A DNA stretch of 6,087 nucleotides from Fusobacteriota bacterium (GCA_026387965.1 JAPLKR010000080.1:1-6087); one strand, 5' to 3'. Positions 1-6,040 are shown, counted from the stretch's first letter. The notes: generated by a model not told the origin, from the letters alone. Numbers and translations: made by a program.

Positions 1-355
1 CTAATATTTTTAAGTAAATTTGGCTCTCTTTTTGAGGTGAAGCAAATACAAAAAATATTTGAGTTTTCTCACCATCAAGCGATTCAAATTCAATCCCATT
101 TTTAGATACTCCAAAACCTATTGTTAATTTTGTGGCAAACTCTGTTTTTGCATGAGGTATCGCAACCCCTTTTCCAATCCCCGTGCTTCCAATTTTTTCA
201 CGTTCAACAATAGCCTCATAACATTTAGTTTTCTCAATAATATTACTTGACCCTTGCAGAAGATGGGCAAGTTCAGCAATTACATTCGACTTATCCTTCG
301 CCACAAGAGAAAGATTAATTAATTTAGTATCCATATAGTCGGTAATTTTAATCAT
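1..355 (-). CDS. PTS EIIA component, fructose/nitrogen (EIIA type 2) family, 3' end cut by window
   Basis: Partial gene: 118 codons from the ATG at 355-353 run off the left edge, about 30 residues short of the usual 145-150. The EIIA type-2 domain accepts a phosphoryl group from HPr on a histidine and passes it to an EIIB, or acts as a regulator when it stands alone. Seen here: an N-terminal MIKITDYMDTKLINL, the REKIGSTGIGKG segment (52-63), then VAIPHAKT with the expected active-site His68, then the GIEFESLDGEK strand region. No EIIB or EIIC domain is visible before the edge. It is the fourth gene of a tight unit and starts 8 bases after the stop of the MreC-like gene. A regulatory PtsN-like role and a sugar-specific role (fructose or mannitol) are both open; the specificity cannot be read from this fragment. 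The family call is firm. Confidence 0.9.
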   Translation of the reverse strand, partial: MIKITDYMDTKLINLSLVAKDKSNVIAELAHLLQGSSNIIEKTKCYEAIVEREKIGSTGIGKGVAIPHAKTEFATKLTIGFGVSKNGIEFESLDGEKTQIFFVFASPQKESQIYLKIL

Positions 356-359
356 AACG

Positions 360-365
360 CCCCCT
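360..365 (-). promoter_or_regulatory. SD of the EIIA gene, overlapping the upstream TAG stop
   Basis: The minus strand reads TAGGGGGCGTTATG. AGGGGG sits 4 bases before the ATG and includes the last two bases of the preceding gene's TAG stop. It departs from GGAGG (a G in place of the central A), so it should pair less well with 16S rRNA, and expression probably depends on ribosomes finishing the upstream gene. The coupling is inference. Confidence 0.65.
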
Positions 366-1515
366 AATTTATTTGAATATTTGAAAGCAACAATTTTTCA
401 ATCACAGCATTTTGCTGATATACTACAATGTTCGATGGCACATTATATGTTTTTATCTTAGAATAAGTAGAAAGTAGAATTTCTACGTTTTGATTGGGGA
501 TCAGTATTTTAGAAATATTTCCATTACTTCCTTTTACAACCTGAATTGAAGAACTCACCATATTTAGAAGTAGAGCATCAAACACATTTTTAATATATGG
601 CGCATCAATTCCGCTTACTACCGACTGATCAAGCATCGGGTAATAAATTGTTTTCTCCATTTTAACAAAATTATATGTATAGATTTCCCCTTTATTAAGG
701 CTTGGAGACGTTACTGTTTCAATAATTTGATTTGGTAAATTTGCAACTAAATTATAACCTAATACTTTAGTTTGATTATTTACATATGTTGTATCAACAA
801 CATTGGCAGTCAATTGTAAATTGGCTGCCAATGTTAGTAATGTGATACAAAACATCATTAATATGAAAATGATTCTTTCCAAAACGTCACCAACTTTAAG
901 CTGATTTTCAGCATAAGTAAACATCATCGTTAAAAGAACACTGCTATTTCCATTTGTAATTCCAAGATTATTCTCATCTTGATCCATAACGCTTACATGA
1001 AAGCCGTCACGGGTAATTGGGTAGACCAGTGATTTGTCACCATCAACTTCTTGAATTCTACCCACTAATTGTTTTCCCTCAACTACAGGCATTCCTACTT
1101 CTATCCCTTGATTTTGACCTACATCAATATAGAATTGTGAGTAGATATCGCCCTCAGAAACGAAACTGACTTTTGCCACAACCGCTGAGCTTCCATACAA
1201 TTTTTGTATGGAAGCCGCTTCCTTGACTAGTGAACCCTCAGAAACCTGTTGTGATAATTGTTGGTTTTGAAGCTGTAGCTGCTGATTTTCTATTTTTAAC
1301 TGATTATTCTCGTTTTCCAGTTGCTTACAAAAAAGTGTATAACTGATCGTATTTTCAACACTTTTAGTTACTTGGTATGTCATAAATTTCATAGGAAACA
1401 TAACGCTATCAAGTAGATTATCTTGGATTTTTTTAATCGGTGGTAAAAGAAGAAGAATTATAATGATTATAATCATTAGCACAATATTACGCTTACATCT
1501 AGATTTTTTTTTCAT
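364..1515 (-). CDS. Chimeric MreC-like protein: MreC N-terminal half joined to an unknown exported-type module
   Basis: 383 residues from the ATG at 1515. Residues 1-213 look like MreC, the membrane-anchored scaffold of the rod-shape and lateral wall-synthesis complex: basic N-terminus, membrane helix about 11-26, Gln/Asn-rich coiled coil about 62-92, then the first beta domain (VVAKVSFVSEGDIYSQFYID, DVGQNQGIEVGMPVVEGK, LVGRIQEV) and ITRDGFHVSV. At QLKVGD (205-210) the usual continuation into a TSGL/FP-G-I segment and second beta half is absent. Instead ERIIFILMMFCITLLTLAANL (213-233), a second hydrophobic segment, begins, followed by about 150 residues that I do not recognise. A GTG at 1524 is in frame, but it lies inside the SD, so the ATG is preferred. 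Topology conflicts: the second segment has a basic N-flank although that side should be outside. The whole may be a fusion, a deletion product, or two translated proteins. It lies between glgB and the EIIA gene. The MreC half is confident; function of the whole is not. Confidence 0.75.
   Translation of the reverse strand: MKKKSRCKRNIVLMIIIIIILLLLPPIKKIQDNLLDSVMFPMKFMTYQVTKSVENTISYTLFCKQLENENNQLKIENQQLQLQNQQLSQQVSEGSLVKEAASIQKLYGSSAVVAKVSFVSEGDIYSQFYIDVGQNQGIEVGMPVVEGKQLVGRIQEVDGDKSLVYPITRDGFHVSVMDQDENNLGITNGNSSVLLTMMFTYAENQLKVGDVLERIIFILMMFCITLLTLAANLQLTANVVDTTYVNNQTKVLGYNLVANLPNQIIETVTSPSLNKGEIYTYNFVKMEKTIYYPMLDQSVVSGIDAPYIKNVFDALLLNMVSSSIQVVKGSNGNISKILIPNQNVEILLSTYSKIKTYNVPSNIVVYQQNAVIEKLLLSNIQIN
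799..835. repeat. 37-base near-perfect palindrome inside the MreC-like ORF
   Basis: On the plus strand, AACATTGGCAG (799-809) pairs with CTGCCAATGTT (825-835) over 11 bases without mismatch. After one T/G position (810/824), CAATT (811-815) pairs with AATTG (819-823) around a GTA loop. That makes 17 positions with a 3-base loop; the single imperfect pair is a G-U wobble in a plus-strand RNA and a C-A mismatch in the minus-strand mRNA. It codes for residues about 227-239, at the end of the second hydrophobic segment. No T-run follows on either strand, so it is not a standard terminator. Confidence 0.85.
880..891 (-). promoter_or_regulatory. Possible internal SD and TTG start for the second module of the MreC-like ORF
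   Basis: Inside the chimeric ORF the minus strand reads GGTGACGTTTTGGAAAGA: a short GGTG SD-like core (891-888), 5 bases, then an in-frame TTG at 882-880. Starting here would give a 172-residue protein beginning MERIIFILMMFCITLL, which resembles a Sec signal peptide or signal anchor with a basic n-region. The two nearest upstream genes also use TTG starts, so this is plausible for the genome, but the SD core is only four bases. This is inference and may be the relic start of an ancestral separate gene. Confidence 0.35.
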
Positions 1516-1521
1516 CAAAAA

Positions 1522-1526
1522 CACCT
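1522..1526 (-). promoter_or_regulatory. SD that fixes the MreC-like start at 1515
   Basis: The minus strand reads TAGGTGTTTTTGATGAAA. AGGTG is 6 bases before the ATG at 1515 and overlaps the TAG stop of glgB (1527-1525). The alternative GTG at 1524 is itself part of this SD and directly abuts the stop, with no SD of its own, so it is unlikely to be the start. The overlap implies coupling to glgB translation. Confidence 0.75.
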
Positions 1527-3723
1527 ATTTTTTTTCTTTGAATTTTAAATAAATTGCACCAAGTGGTGGAAGATTAAGCTCAATGAAGTACTCTCTATTT
1601 TGGCACTGCTCTTTTTGACTAAGAATCTCACCACTATTTACGACATTACTACCATAGTATTTTTCACTATCTGTATTGAGAATTTCTTCATAAAAACCAT
1701 ACTGATCAACACCTACACGATAATTTTCTCTCATAACTGGAGTAAAATTAAAAATACAAATGATACGCTCTGCCGGTTTGTCCGGATTTTTCCGCATAAA
1801 TGATATTACAGAATTTTGTGAATCTTTAAAATCAATCCATTCAAAACCTTTGTATGATGTATCTTCAATCCAGAAACACTCTTCTTCTTTATATATTTTA
1901 TTTATGTCACGTGTAAATGAAAGCATTTTTTGGTGAGCTTCAAATTCAAGTAAATTCCAATCAAGACCAGAATTACAATTCCACTCTTTAAACTGCCCAA
2001 ACTCTCCACCCATAAAATCTAATTTTTTCCCTGGATGCGACATCATATAAGCTTTATAAATTCTAAGTCCAGCAAATTTTTGCCAATAATCACCGCTCAT
2101 TTTTTCAATTAACGAGCCCTTTCCATGTACAACTTCATCATGTGAAATGGATAAGATAAAACTTTCAGAAAAAGCATATACCATCGAGAAAGTTAAACTA
2201 TTTTGAGAGTATTTTCTATAGATTGGATCCATTTTAATATACTCTAATGAGTCGTTCATCCACCCCATATTCCATTTAAAATTAAATCCGAGCCCACCAA
2301 GATAGGTTGGTTGCGTCACCCCTGTAAAAGCAGTTGATTCTTCAGCAATAGTTAATACTCCTGGATAGTATTGGTGAGAAATATAGTTGAATTGTTTTAA
2401 AAAATCAATAGCTTCTAAATTTTCTCTTCCACCAAAACGATTTGGTACCCATTCTCCGGCTTTTCTACTGTAATCTAAGTAAATCATTGAAGCAACGGCA
2501 TCGACACGTACACCGTCAATATGGAATACATCAAACCAAAATAGTGCATTTGTAATCAGAAAATTTTTAACTTCATTTCTTCCATAATTAAATATATAAG
2601 TTCCCCAATCCATATGTTCACCTTGTCTTGGATCTTCATGCTCATAAAGTGCCGTTCCATCAAATCTTCCAAGTCCATGCGAATCTTTAGGAAAATGTCC
2701 TGGAACCCAATCTAATATTACACCAATATTTACTTGATGACATTTATCAATTAAATACATTAACTCTTCTGGCTTTCCAAAACGACTGGTTGCTGAAAAA
2801 TATCCTGTTACTTGATATCCCCATGATTCATCTAGAGGATGTTCAGAAATTGGCATTAATTCAATATGTGTATAATTATTCTGTCTAACATATTCTACTA
2901 GTTGGTCCGTAATTTCTTTATAGCTTAAAAAAGCATTTCCTTCTTTTCTACGCCAAGAACCTAAATGCACTTCATACATTGAAATGGGGGCAGCCGCCCA
3001 CTTAGTTTCTTTGCGTGTTTCCATCCACGATTTATCATTCCACTGATGTTTTCCATCAAGTTGGTATACTACAGATGCATTAGAAGGACGTTTTTCTGTA
3101 TAAAATGCATATGGATCCGCTTTTAATACAACTACATCATCTTTTGTTTTCACTTCAAAACGATAGTACTCACCCTCTACTAAATCAGGAATAAAAAGTT
3201 CCCAAATTCCTGAACCACCTAGTAAACGCATCATATGACGTCTACCATCCCAATTGTTAAATGCACCTACAACACTGACTCTTTTAGCACTTGGTGCCCA
3301 TACCGCAAAATGAACTCCATTAACACCTTGATGCTCCATAATATGGGCACCCATTTTTTTATAAATTCGATGATGATTCCCTTCATTAAAAAGATAGGCG
3401 TCATAATCTGAAATAATTGGAAGAAAACTATACGGATCCGCCTGCATGCTAGTTGTTTTGTTTTTAAAAGTAATATCAAGCAAATATCTAAATATCTCTT
3501 CGCTTGGTATCACAACTTCGAAAAGCCCTTCTGAGGAAATCAAATCCATCTCAACAGGTTTCTTTAATTTTTTCGAAACAATTTCAATTTTCTGAGCATC
3601 TGGATTAAACGCACGAATTACCACTTCTTTTTTGTTGAGATGATGAATTCCTAAAAATTTAAATGGGTCATTGTTTGTAGCATTAATAATGGATTTAATA
3701 TCTATTTCTTTGATTGCTGGCAT
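1525..3723 (-). CDS. glgB: 1,4-alpha-glucan (glycogen) branching enzyme
   Basis: 732 residues, the full length of the two-N-domain GlgB type (E. coli about 728). The enzyme cuts alpha-1,4-glucan chains and re-attaches them through alpha-1,6 links, making branched glycogen in the cytoplasm. Order seen: an N1 domain (about 15-110, beginning DPFKFLGIHH), a CBM48 N2 domain (about 125-210; VHFAVWAPSAKRVSVVGAFN), a GH13 barrel (about 245-600), and a C-terminal beta domain ending LPPLGAIYLKFKEKK. GH13 signatures are intact: DWVPGHF (338-344), GVRVDAVASM with nucleophile Asp408, LTIAEEST with acid/base Glu461, and ISHDEVVHGK with Asp529. All three catalytic residues sit 3 beyond E. coli Asp405, Glu458 and Asp526. 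The ATG at 3723 has AAGGAGG (3730-3736) 6 bases upstream. No other glg gene is in the window, so the rest of the pathway must be elsewhere. It lies 13 bases after the clamp gene and is probably cotranscribed with it. Confidence 0.97.
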   Translation of the reverse strand: MPAIKEIDIKSIINATNNDPFKFLGIHHLNKKEVVIRAFNPDAQKIEIVSKKLKKPVEMDLISSEGLFEVVIPSEEIFRYLLDITFKNKTTSMQADPYSFLPIISDYDAYLFNEGNHHRIYKKMGAHIMEHQGVNGVHFAVWAPSAKRVSVVGAFNNWDGRRHMMRLLGGSGIWELFIPDLVEGEYYRFEVKTKDDVVVLKADPYAFYTEKRPSNASVVYQLDGKHQWNDKSWMETRKETKWAAAPISMYEVHLGSWRRKEGNAFLSYKEITDQLVEYVRQNNYTHIELMPISEHPLDESWGYQVTGYFSATSRFGKPEELMYLIDKCHQVNIGVILDWVPGHFPKDSHGLGRFDGTALYEHEDPRQGEHMDWGTYIFNYGRNEVKNFLITNALFWFDVFHIDGVRVDAVASMIYLDYSRKAGEWVPNRFGGRENLEAIDFLKQFNYISHQYYPGVLTIAEESTAFTGVTQPTYLGGLGFNFKWNMGWMNDSLEYIKMDPIYRKYSQNSLTFSMVYAFSESFILSISHDEVVHGKGSLIEKMSGDYWQKFAGLRIYKAYMMSHPGKKLDFMGGEFGQFKEWNCNSGLDWNLLEFEAHQKMLSFTRDINKIYKEEECFWIEDTSYKGFEWIDFKDSQNSVISFMRKNPDKPAERIICIFNFTPVMRENYRVGVDQYGFYEEILNTDSEKYYGSNVVNSGEILSQKEQCQNREYFIELNLPPLGAIYLKFKEKK

Positions 3724-3736
3724 AATTCCCCTCCTT

Positions 3737-4867
3737 CTACTCTTCTCTTAAAATTAATGGCATTGTTAGATAGATATAATTTTCATCACCTTCACCTTTT
3801 AAAAACACTGGTTTGCTTGCATTCGACACCGAAATTTCTACATTTCTACTCTCAAGATTTTCTACAAAATCAAGAATAAAACGCGCATTCAGTGAAAGTT
3901 TTATGTCTTCACCCTCTTTTAAGGTATCTAGAACTTCTTTAATCTTAGCCCCTTCAGAAATTCCACGTATATGCAGTTTGTTTCCTTTGAAATCAAATAC
4001 AGCACTATTTTTTGCCTCTTTATTATTTCTTACAAATATTAAGACTCTTTTTAAAATAGAATTAAAATCATGCGTATTCATAAATACTTTTTTGTCAAAT
4101 TGTGCGCTTGATAGAATCCCTTGATAATTTGGAAACTCTAAATCAATTAGACGACTTAGAATTGACATCTCACCACTTCTAAAAAGTACTTGATTGCCAT
4201 TATATCTTAAATTGAAAACAGTACCTTCAATACTTTTTAAAGATTTTATCAATATATCTACTGTTTTCAGTGGAATACTCATTTTAATACACTCAGTTGG
4301 AAAAGCTTCTCCTTCAAGTGTGCTACAGTGATAAACCATTCTAAATGTGTCGGTTGCAATCACTTTCATTACATTTTTTTCTAATTCCACTCTGACGCAA
4401 TTAATCGCTAAATTGTCTGCAGATTGACCTGCCGCAATTTTAGTTTTTTCCAGTGTCTCAATAAACTCTTCTTTATTAATAAAATATTCTATCCCTTCTT
4501 CAAGTGTTTGAAGTGTTGGATACTCTCTAGCATCGAATAGTTGTATTTCAGTGGTTGATTCTGAAGTGGATACCACAAACGAATTAGCCTCTGTTTCTGT
4601 GAGTAAAACTGTCTCAGATGACGTCGCTTTTAAATACTCATGTAAAAGGTGATAGGGAAAAACTACTTGCCCCTCTTCAAGAACATCTCCAGAAATTTCC
4701 ATTTTCATAGTTATTTCTAAATCACTCCCCTTAAGTGTGATGGTTTCGCCTTTAGCCTCTAAAAAAATTCCAGAAAGAACTGGTCTGATTTTATTGTCTA
4801 ATGCTGCTTTTTCAACAATTTGAATCGCTTTTATAAACACTTCACGGTTTACTCGTATATTGAGCAA
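3737..4867 (-). CDS. dnaN: DNA polymerase III sliding clamp (beta subunit), possibly a second copy
   Basis: 376 residues, normal for the beta clamp, a ring-shaped homodimer that tethers polymerase III and other proteins to DNA. The three repeated folds are about 1-120, 127-245 and 247-374. Recognisable pieces: LKGSDLEI (45-52), VIATDTFRMV (169-178), LIDLEFPNYQGIL (240-252) and the terminal DENYIYLTMPLIL (361-373). The start is TTG at 4867, supported by GGGAGGG 4 bases upstream; the nearby ATG at 4880 is out of frame, and starting at TTG puts LLNIRVNREV where the family has MKFTI-like residues. Oddities: the terminal MPMRL of typical clamps is MPLIL plus REE here, and the ATDxxRL segment is ATDTFRM. 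Both lie in the partner-binding cleft. The upstream neighbour is plsY and the downstream one glgB, not dnaA and recF. The family is certain; main clamp versus paralog is open. Confidence 0.93.
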   Translation of the reverse strand: MLNIRVNREVFIKAIQIVEKAALDNKIRPVLSGIFLEAKGETITLKGSDLEITMKMEISGDVLEEGQVVFPYHLLHEYLKATSSETVLLTETEANSFVVSTSESTTEIQLFDAREYPTLQTLEEGIEYFINKEEFIETLEKTKIAAGQSADNLAINCVRVELEKNVMKVIATDTFRMVYHCSTLEGEAFPTECIKMSIPLKTVDILIKSLKSIEGTVFNLRYNGNQVLFRSGEMSILSRLIDLEFPNYQGILSSAQFDKKVFMNTHDFNSILKRVLIFVRNNKEAKNSAVFDFKGNKLHIRGISEGAKIKEVLDTLKEGEDIKLSLNARFILDFVENLESRNVEISVSNASKPVFLKGEGDENYIYLTMPLILREE

Positions 4868-4871
4868 TTTT

Positions 4872-4878
4872 CCCTCCC
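4872..4878 (-). promoter_or_regulatory. SD supporting the TTG start of the clamp gene
   Basis: The minus strand reads GGGAGGGAAAATTG, a near-ideal SD (GGAGG core 4877-4873) 5 bases from the TTG. A strong SD with a weak start codon may set a moderate level of the protein; that is inference. Confidence 0.8.
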
Positions 4879-4903
4879 ATTTTTTAATTATCTATAATAC
4901 ATA

Positions 4904-4912
4904 ATTATAACA
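4904..4912 (-). promoter_or_regulatory. Extended -10 promoter for the clamp-glgB-mreC-EIIA unit
   Basis: In the 67 bases between plsY and the clamp gene the minus strand carries TGTTATAAT, a consensus TATAAT (4909-4904) with the TGn extension (4912-4910). At a 17-base spacer the -35 region is TAGGAA, matching TTGACA at only three of six positions, so the extension would have to compensate. Transcription would begin near 4897, leaving a leader of about 30 bases before the TTG. No terminator hairpin lies between plsY and this promoter, so readthrough from plsY is also possible. Confidence 0.55.
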
Positions 4913-4934
4913 TCTTTTCACATAGTTTCCTATA

Positions 4935-5540
4935 CTAGAAGTGGGTTTTATTTTCATTTCCATTAATAATTCTTGTAATATTTGAACGATGTTTATAAAC
5001 AATGTATGCAGCTAGTATAATCCCAATAAAACCTATCGATAATTTACTTGGATCGTAGACTCTAAAGATCACAAACAAAAAAATTAAAATAGGAAAAAGA
5101 ATCGCACATACAATGGAACCAAGTGACACAAAATTTGAAATTTTGTAAATAAGTACAAATACAATCAATAGTATAATTGTTACGAGTGGAACTAGTACAA
5201 TTATAACTCCAAGAGAGGTGGCAACACCTTTTCCACCTTTAAATTTTAAATAAATTGAGTAAGTATGACCGAGTATTGCTACAACACCGATCCCTAACGC
5301 AACCATGTCACTCATCCCAAAAAGTAGTGCTAAAATAACAGGAATAGCTCCTTTTATTGCATCACAAATCATAACAATATAAAACCATTTTTTACCGAGT
5401 ACTCTCCCTGCATTGGTAGCCCCTGAATTTTTACTTCCCTGCTCTCTAACATCAATCCCTTTAAAAGTTTTTCCCAAAATAAGGGCTGTGGGAAGGCCAC
5501 CTAGTAAATAAGCGATAATAATTAATATTAATACTATCAA
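4935..5540 (-). CDS. plsY: Acyl-phosphate:glycerol-3-phosphate acyltransferase
   Basis: 201 residues, typical for PlsY, an integral membrane enzyme that moves an acyl group from acyl-phosphate (made by PlsX) to glycerol-3-phosphate, the first step of phosphatidic acid synthesis. Family motifs in order: AYLLGGLPTALILGK (10-24), DVREQGSKNSGATNAGR (30-46), GHTYSIYLKFKGGKGVATS (91-109), FVSLGS (137-142) with a following Pro150, and a closing YKHRSNITRIINGNENK (182-198). Several hydrophobic spans separate them. The usual GSGN of motif 1 is GSKN here. Start choice: a TTG at 5552 is in frame, but it lies next to the SD (GGAGG 5550-5546); TTG at 5540 lies 5 bases after that SD and gives MIVLILIIIAYLLGG, the normal family N-terminus. 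It appears to be transcribed from its own promoter. The der and gpsA neighbours common in clostridia are not within the window on either side. Confidence 0.95.
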   Translation of the reverse strand: MIVLILIIIAYLLGGLPTALILGKTFKGIDVREQGSKNSGATNAGRVLGKKWFYIVMICDAIKGAIPVILALLFGMSDMVALGIGVVAILGHTYSIYLKFKGGKGVATSLGVIIVLVPLVTIILLIVFVLIYKISNFVSLGSIVCAILFPILIFLFVIFRVYDPSKLSIGFIGIILAAYIVYKHRSNITRIINGNENKTHF

Positions 5541-5545
5541 TTTGT

Positions 5546-5550
5546 CCTCC
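5546..5550 (-). promoter_or_regulatory. SD that fixes the plsY start at 5540
   Basis: The minus strand reads TTTGGAGGACAAATTG. GGAGG is 5 bases before the TTG at 5540. The alternative in-frame TTG at 5552 directly abuts this SD and has no SD upstream of it, so the shorter protein is preferred. Confidence 0.8.
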
Positions 5551-5567
5551 AAATACTTTTTTATTAT

Positions 5568-5576
5568 ATTATATCA
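5568..5576 (-). promoter_or_regulatory. Extended -10 promoter for plsY
   Basis: The minus strand reads TGATATAAT: TATAAT (5573-5568) preceded by TGn (5576-5574). A second overlapping TATAAT follows 5 bases on. No good -35 is seen at 16-18 bases upstream, where the sequence is T-rich. A start near 5561 would give a leader of about 20 bases before the TTG at 5540. Confidence 0.5.
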
Positions 5577-5616
5577 AAAAAAACTTAAAGAGAATATAGA
5601 ACTTTTCATAATACAA

Positions 5617-5853
5617 CTAATAGTTATTCCTTTTTTCTAAAAAAATGATAACTATCAGATAAATCAAAACTGTTACTATGACAGCGCCCCAAAAAATAGT
5701 ATGGCTTAAAATACTAGTATCTTCTAGTTCCTCTACTTTACTTTAAATCAACATGTTTTCGTTATATGAAAATCCTAGTACAACTTCAAGCTTGAGAGCT
5801 AAAAGCAATATTCTTATTTTTTCATATAATTTAACTGAGTTTCGTTCCGTCAC
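5617..5853 (-). pseudogene. Broken small membrane-protein gene, possibly Spo0E-like at its N-terminal part
   Basis: One minus-strand frame is open from a stop just before 5860 to TAG at 5619-5617, apart from a single TAA at 5745-5743. The upstream part (36 codons if read from GTG at 5853) contains LYEKIRILLLALKLEVVLGF and SYNENMLI. After the TAA come SKVEELEDTSILSHTIFW, a hydrophobic helix AVIVTVLIYLIVIIFL, and a short basic tail EKRNNY. The second part has no start codon or SD of its own, and the first has no SD before the GTG, so this looks like a decayed gene rather than two genes. The E-K-x-R, G, E-x-x-L-x-x-S spacing recalls Spo0E-type aspartyl-phosphate phosphatases, and TAA is one change from TTA (Leu), a residue common at that place. 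The hallmark SQxLD is poorly kept, however, and a C-terminal helix is not typical. Weak identification. Confidence 0.35.
5620..5655. repeat. AT-rich inverted repeat at the end of the broken gene
   Basis: ATAGTTAT (5620-5627) is an exact inverted copy of ATAACTAT (5648-5655). Between them a run of six T and a run of seven A can pair around a CT loop. It overlaps the last codons of the broken gene. Without a following T-run on either strand it is not a clear terminator; it may be chance in AT-rich DNA. Confidence 0.4.
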
Positions 5854-5954
5854 TTCAATAAATTAGTAAAAAATAATTGGTTTTAGTCGATAAAAATGTT
5901 AGTAACCCATAAAACAGTAACACATTTATACTTAAAAAAATGTTAAATACTCGA

Positions 5955-5997
5955 GTTGTGCGAAACGCATGAGTTAAATTGCGTTACGAGACACAAC
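5955..5997. repeat. Long two-part inverted repeat
   Basis: GTTGTG (5955-5960) pairs with CACAAC (5992-5997), and the inner CGAAACGC (5961-5968) pairs with GCGTTACG (5981-5988) with one A/A mismatch. A three-base AGA bulge lies on the right arm and the loop is 12 bases. On the minus strand a run of seven T (5940-5934) follows, but 14 bases after the stem, too far for a standard terminator. The right arm can instead pair with GTTG at 6001-6004 (CAAC-CAA-GTTG). Confidence 0.7.
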
Positions 5998-6001
5998 CAA
6001 G

Positions 6002-6019
6002 TTGTTTATGCTTAAACAA
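6002..6019. repeat. Small hairpin TTGTTT/AAACAA
   Basis: TTGTTT (6002-6007) and AAACAA (6014-6019) flank the loop ATGCTT. An alternative, GCTT-AAAC-AAGC at 6010-6021, uses part of the same bases. It begins 4 bases after the preceding two-part repeat. Confidence 0.45.
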
Positions 6020-6040
6020 GCTAAGCGGATATTTGGGTAA

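Noticed and set aside
799-835. Palindrome as an intrinsic terminator inside the MreC-like ORF
   Set aside because: Neither strand has a T-run after the stem, and the reading frame continues for about 145 codons beyond it.
1600-1803. Plus-strand open frame of 67 codons opposite glgB
   Set aside because: It lies wholly within a strongly supported glgB coding region, has no recognisable protein features, and low-complexity Ile/Phe/Thr content is expected from the reverse of AT-rich coding DNA.
3267-3479. Minus-strand open frame of 70 codons in another frame of glgB
   Set aside because: It overlaps the conserved N-terminal domains of glgB, which read through without interruption; there is no sign of a frameshift.
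3813-4124. Plus-strand open frame of 103 codons opposite the clamp gene
   Set aside because: It is fully antisense to a well-conserved clamp sequence, and its Ser/Leu/Phe-rich translation is typical of a shadow frame.
5620-5655. Terminator for the broken gene
   Set aside because: The stem is AT-rich, is interrupted, and is not followed by a T-run on either strand.
5901-5921. Two AGTAAC copies as a CRISPR or operator array
   Set aside because: Two 6-base copies are too few and too short for an array; an operator is possible, but there is no gene nearby to support it.
5940-5972. Plus-strand mini-frame MLNTRVVRNA, resembling the clamp N-terminus LLNIRVNREV
   Set aside because: Ten codons only, no SD, and the opposite direction to the clamp gene; the similarity is too short to mean a duplicated fragment.
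5934-5997. Intrinsic terminator on the minus strand (stem 5997-5955 plus seven T)
   Set aside because: The T-run begins 14 bases after the stem base, which is too far for a standard terminator, and no gene ending just upstream is visible.
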